Under the pieces are notes generated by a model. That model was not told where the DNA came from, did no database searches, and worked only from the letters and a program-made list of their open reading frames with translations. This document shows, piece after piece, positions 63,001-64,000 of a stretch of DNA of 64,000 nt. This stretch comes from an uncultured Clostridia bacterium (GTDB lineage: Bacteria > Bacillota > Clostridia > TANB77 > UBA1234), in contig CAKPOE010000001.1 of assembly GCA_934169745.1 (NCBI GenBank), positions 278,003 through 342,002 on the forward strand. The letters run 5' to 3'. Within the stretch, counting starts at the first letter, position 1. Every line of letters begins with the position of its first letter. The translations under genes were made by a program, and so were the position numbers.

Positions 63001-63312
63001 AATTGGTATGATTACACAAACAGAAAATGGGCTAACATATTAGTAATGAATGGCACAAACAAAGCATACTTTGTTTGGATACCAAGATATAAATATCAGT
63101 TGAATGATCAAGATCCATTTAATGATGGAACGTATATCGCAGGTGGAGATTCAATACTAGGATATGCAAACGTAAAATTTATATCGGCTAATACTGGTAC
63201 AGCAGGTACAAAAGGCACAGATGGATATATAATACCACAAGCATTTTCATTTGCAGGGAATGAGCTTCCTGGATACTGGATGTCAAAATATCAAGTATCA
63301 GCAGCCGAATAA
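60088..63312 (+). CDS. Pilin-like modular surface protein with three repeated WIPR/FN3-type modules
   Basis: A 1074-residue protein. The N-terminus SSRGISVISVIVTVVIIIIL resembles a type IV prepilin leader and helix, but the usual Glu at mature position 5 is absent. A coiled segment follows, then a domain with VWIPRYAYKIQD, GIWVEKYT and LKNSEWAAFAYLAQACGAAK (compare EWGAVAYLSQ domains in gut Firmicutes). From residue ~494 three modules repeat, each with YYVTW, NWYxYxxxxWANI, VWIPRYxYxL and GYWxSKYQVS, linked by FN3-like parts (NTTYTIRVESTNG). The last module stops right after SKYQVSAAE. Probably exported and surface displayed. ATG behind AAGGAGAAAG. Confidence 0.75.
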   Translation: MKSSRGISVISVIVTVVIIIILSSITIFSGANMLNKARESKAKERLEVIYEALVKDELSLGIGDTSEERVLQDDDYVKMGLDYYAKGDEMPEVTFSKRIGGVDNAADTTKRTYHLKTYIDTNKTKPYEIYKELNVTDTKYSTSVLFDPVAGVNRPQLTSDMKAVTFSKSEVGEYVEDVFNTNWYSYDSKAPNYANMEIEVTSNGHQIKKTYVWIPRYAYKIQDYYKENVLPNVPSTAIDIKFLKGTSNLDVDGSSLPNGYIVPPAFTFGDMALAGIWVEKYTTETSSTISNVFNEALDVYKKENVATSHLLKNSEWAAFAYLAQACGAAKSGESTTNNLSGICDINLGEKEYIAAHIIDSNSNALKNNGTVLKDAENKYVDRFTTAGNWGSLNSTNPTSYADALVETSTGEGAKSAWYNSQTTQPNSEKPFIIRGTNDSLFGFSSSDGHENIAHYRTTIIVETIGETVLVIGDADSRYVKVTGDTYLYEPATSGFNADCTYYVTWNAEGKETAVPLSNGAPSNWYNYTEQRWANILVKGNSNKAYMVWIPRYVYRLNSANETSEVRFVDINNKYKDPSGKLEQITIGTGENDWRIPEAFNWDGTPIQGYWLSKYQVSLADNFYVERLFNKIVVKSIDAAEARLGSGTYKYYKGSLLVGTAEAGETFTYTNLAPNSTYLIRIVGSNGESIERYVSTLKEMPKIDVTTPEEPDLTGFNKSNTYYVTWDSNGKETLTPITSAAPSNWYNYSQKKWANIMVQSSVGKSYFVWIPRYKYQLDYADKEYNDFISGDTHVGYSKVKFISASVGTAGGGADSDGYIVPQAFAFDGKELSGYWMSKYQVSMMDAFYVSRGIDSITVKSLNEGAKIALGTGTTYTYYLNGTKKGTAASDKEFKFANLSENTTYTIRVESTNGNYIEREIKTIKGELPRIADTTSSLEAPVLTGFEESKTYYVTWDASGNETLTPITESAPSNWYDYTNRKWANILVMNGTNKAYFVWIPRYKYQLNDQDPFNDGTYIAGGDSILGYANVKFISANTGTAGTKGTDGYIIPQAFSFAGNELPGYWMSKYQVSAAE
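61567..63312 (+). repeat. Three large in-frame modules of about 660-690 bp
   Basis: Modules begin at 61567, 62227 and 62914. Protein identity is high around WANI and WIPRY blocks; the third copy lacks its FN3-like tail. They arose by internal duplication. Confidence 0.85.
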
Positions 63313-63353
63313 TAGATATCAATACACAAAACCAAAATAATAGGAGGATACTT

Positions 63354-64000
63354 ATGAAAAAAATTTGTTTTCTAATTGTTGCAATACTTACACTATCAAC
63401 AGTAAGCTTTGCTAATTTACAATCAAGGCCAGACAGAACAAGACTAGTTTCACAAACAGCTAATCAGTTTTTCATTAAAGCACGAAACATGGAAGCGCCA
63501 GGAGGAGTACTTGGAAAGCAAGCAAGTATAGACCAAGAAACAGGTGGAGAAGCAAGTTCTTCAAACAATATTGACGCACATATGTGTAAAAACACAGAGT
63601 ATGGTGCAGCTGCAATATTATCAGTTTCACAATACGGTTATAGCGAAAAAGTACCAGAGAAAAGTGGTATATACAATGCTTCAAACAATACATACACACT
63701 TGGTGACTCTACAACAGGTGCAGCAGGAACGGAAAGCTATTATTATGGTTTGTTTGACATGTCAAACAACTGGCAAGAAAACAATAATTATAAATATACA
63801 TACACAGCTACAGCTCACAGAGATACAAAAACTACAGATACAACATACCAGTATTCAAGCATATTATATAGAGCTGCAAGAGATAATACGTTAAGTAAAT
63901 ATGTAGACTTCTATCCTAACAAAAGTAATGGTAACATAACATATTATTATGGTGACGCCACTTTGGAAACGCCAAAGTGGAGAGGTGCTTCTAACTCTTA
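63354..64000 (+). CDS. Secreted EWGAVAYLSQ-like protein, truncated by right edge
   Basis: Open from the ATG behind AGGAGGATAC to the window end, 215 complete codons, no stop. A signal peptide (MKKICFLIVAILTLSTVSFA) is followed by a domain with CKNTEYGAAAILSVSQYGYS and later YYYGLFDMSNNWQEN. The pair resembles the EWGAVAYLSQ ... YGxYDMSGNxWE pattern of formylglycine-generating-enzyme/C-type-lectin-like folds common in gut Firmicutes surface proteins. It lies 41 bases after the pilin-like gene, which contains the related LKNSEWAAFAYLAQ stretch, so the two likely work together outside the cell. Enzyme activity is not claimed. Confidence 0.7.
   Translation, partial: MKKICFLIVAILTLSTVSFANLQSRPDRTRLVSQTANQFFIKARNMEAPGGVLGKQASIDQETGGEASSSNNIDAHMCKNTEYGAAAILSVSQYGYSEKVPEKSGIYNASNNTYTLGDSTTGAAGTESYYYGLFDMSNNWQENNNYKYTYTATAHRDTKTTDTTYQYSSILYRAARDNTLSKYVDFYPNKSNGNITYYYGDATLETPKWRGASNS

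Noticed and set aside
63300..63360. Pilin-like gene and the following gene as one frameshifted gene
   Set aside because: The second has its own AGGAGG site, ATG and signal peptide, and the first ends with a clean stop.
1..64000. tRNA, rRNA, tmRNA or SRP RNA genes
   Set aside because: No TpsiC-like GGTTCGAATCC box in non-coding DNA and no structured long intergenic gap; the one GGTTCGAAC seen (30741) is inside the PBP gene.

Overview
This is about 64 kb of low-GC, densely packed DNA with strong AGGAGG-type ribosome binding sites. Gene content points to an anaerobic, endospore-forming member of the Clostridia (Bacillota), probably an uncultured gut-type lineage. The sporulation and spore set is PdaA-type deacetylase, YqfC, YqfD, SpoVS, SpoVAC, SpoVAD, SpoVAE, a SpoVB-like flippase, YlbJ and a spore photoproduct lyase homologue. 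PPDK, the GGGtGRT/Fe-S scaffold pair and an SLH-anchored surface layer fit the same assignment. No rRNA, tRNA, integrase, transposase or cas gene was recognised.

Layout. 0-5.5 kb: the end of a uridine-kinase-like gene, an RNHCP protein, a membrane FG-GAP-like protein, a tiny Cys/Asn-rich membrane protein, then a complete agr quorum-sensing locus (agrB-agrD on +, agrA-agrC converging on -). 5.6-14.7 kb: a conserved clostridial string pdaA, yqfC, yqfD, an unknown 403-aa protein where phoH is often found, ybeY, a DUF3048 protein, cdd, era, yqzL, recO, glyQS. 14.7-22.1 kb: an ATP-grasp protein, a secreted putative metallopeptidase, a frameshifted SLH protein and a 1326-aa SLH/VWA surface protein. 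22.2-34.5 kb: ppdK, pyrophosphatase, a TPR protein, a frameshifted uppP, folD, dprA, a class A PBP, pfkA, murD. 34.6-42.2 kb: rpmF, carD, rny, ymdB, spoVS, helD, a ThyX-like protein. 42.3-52.0 kb: spore genes (splB, spoVAE, spoVB-like, spoVAD, spoVAC with a leading dodecin), uvrC, a PIN protein, ylbJ. 52-60 kb: RNA modification genes, Fic, patatin, the Fe-S scaffold/GGGtGRT pair, an orphan with atypical composition, enolase. 60-64 kb: a pilin-like modular surface protein and a truncated secreted relative.

The most unusual structure is a family of at least 14 copies of a 33-bp element with 7-bp inverted ends (TGAACGA...TCGTTCA) and a CCGGCAGCC core. It occurs only between genes, at six loci. 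Tandem copies are separated by exactly 4 bp, giving a strict 37-bp period, and some copies are paired head to head to form long hairpins; the longest is a perfect 37-bp stem. Two of these loci bracket a block that separates spoVAE from spoVAC-spoVAD.

Functionally the genes cover cell-wall synthesis (uppP, PBP, murD, SpoVB-like), spore formation and germination (spoVA, ylbJ, pdaA), central carbon flow (pfkA, eno, ppdK, ppa), RNA turnover and transcription (rny, ybeY, helD, carD), cell-cell signalling (agr) and the cell surface (SLH and pilin-like proteins). Two conserved genes each carry a single-base frameshift, which is either real decay or consensus error. All functional statements rest on reading motifs by eye; no database search or folding program was run.
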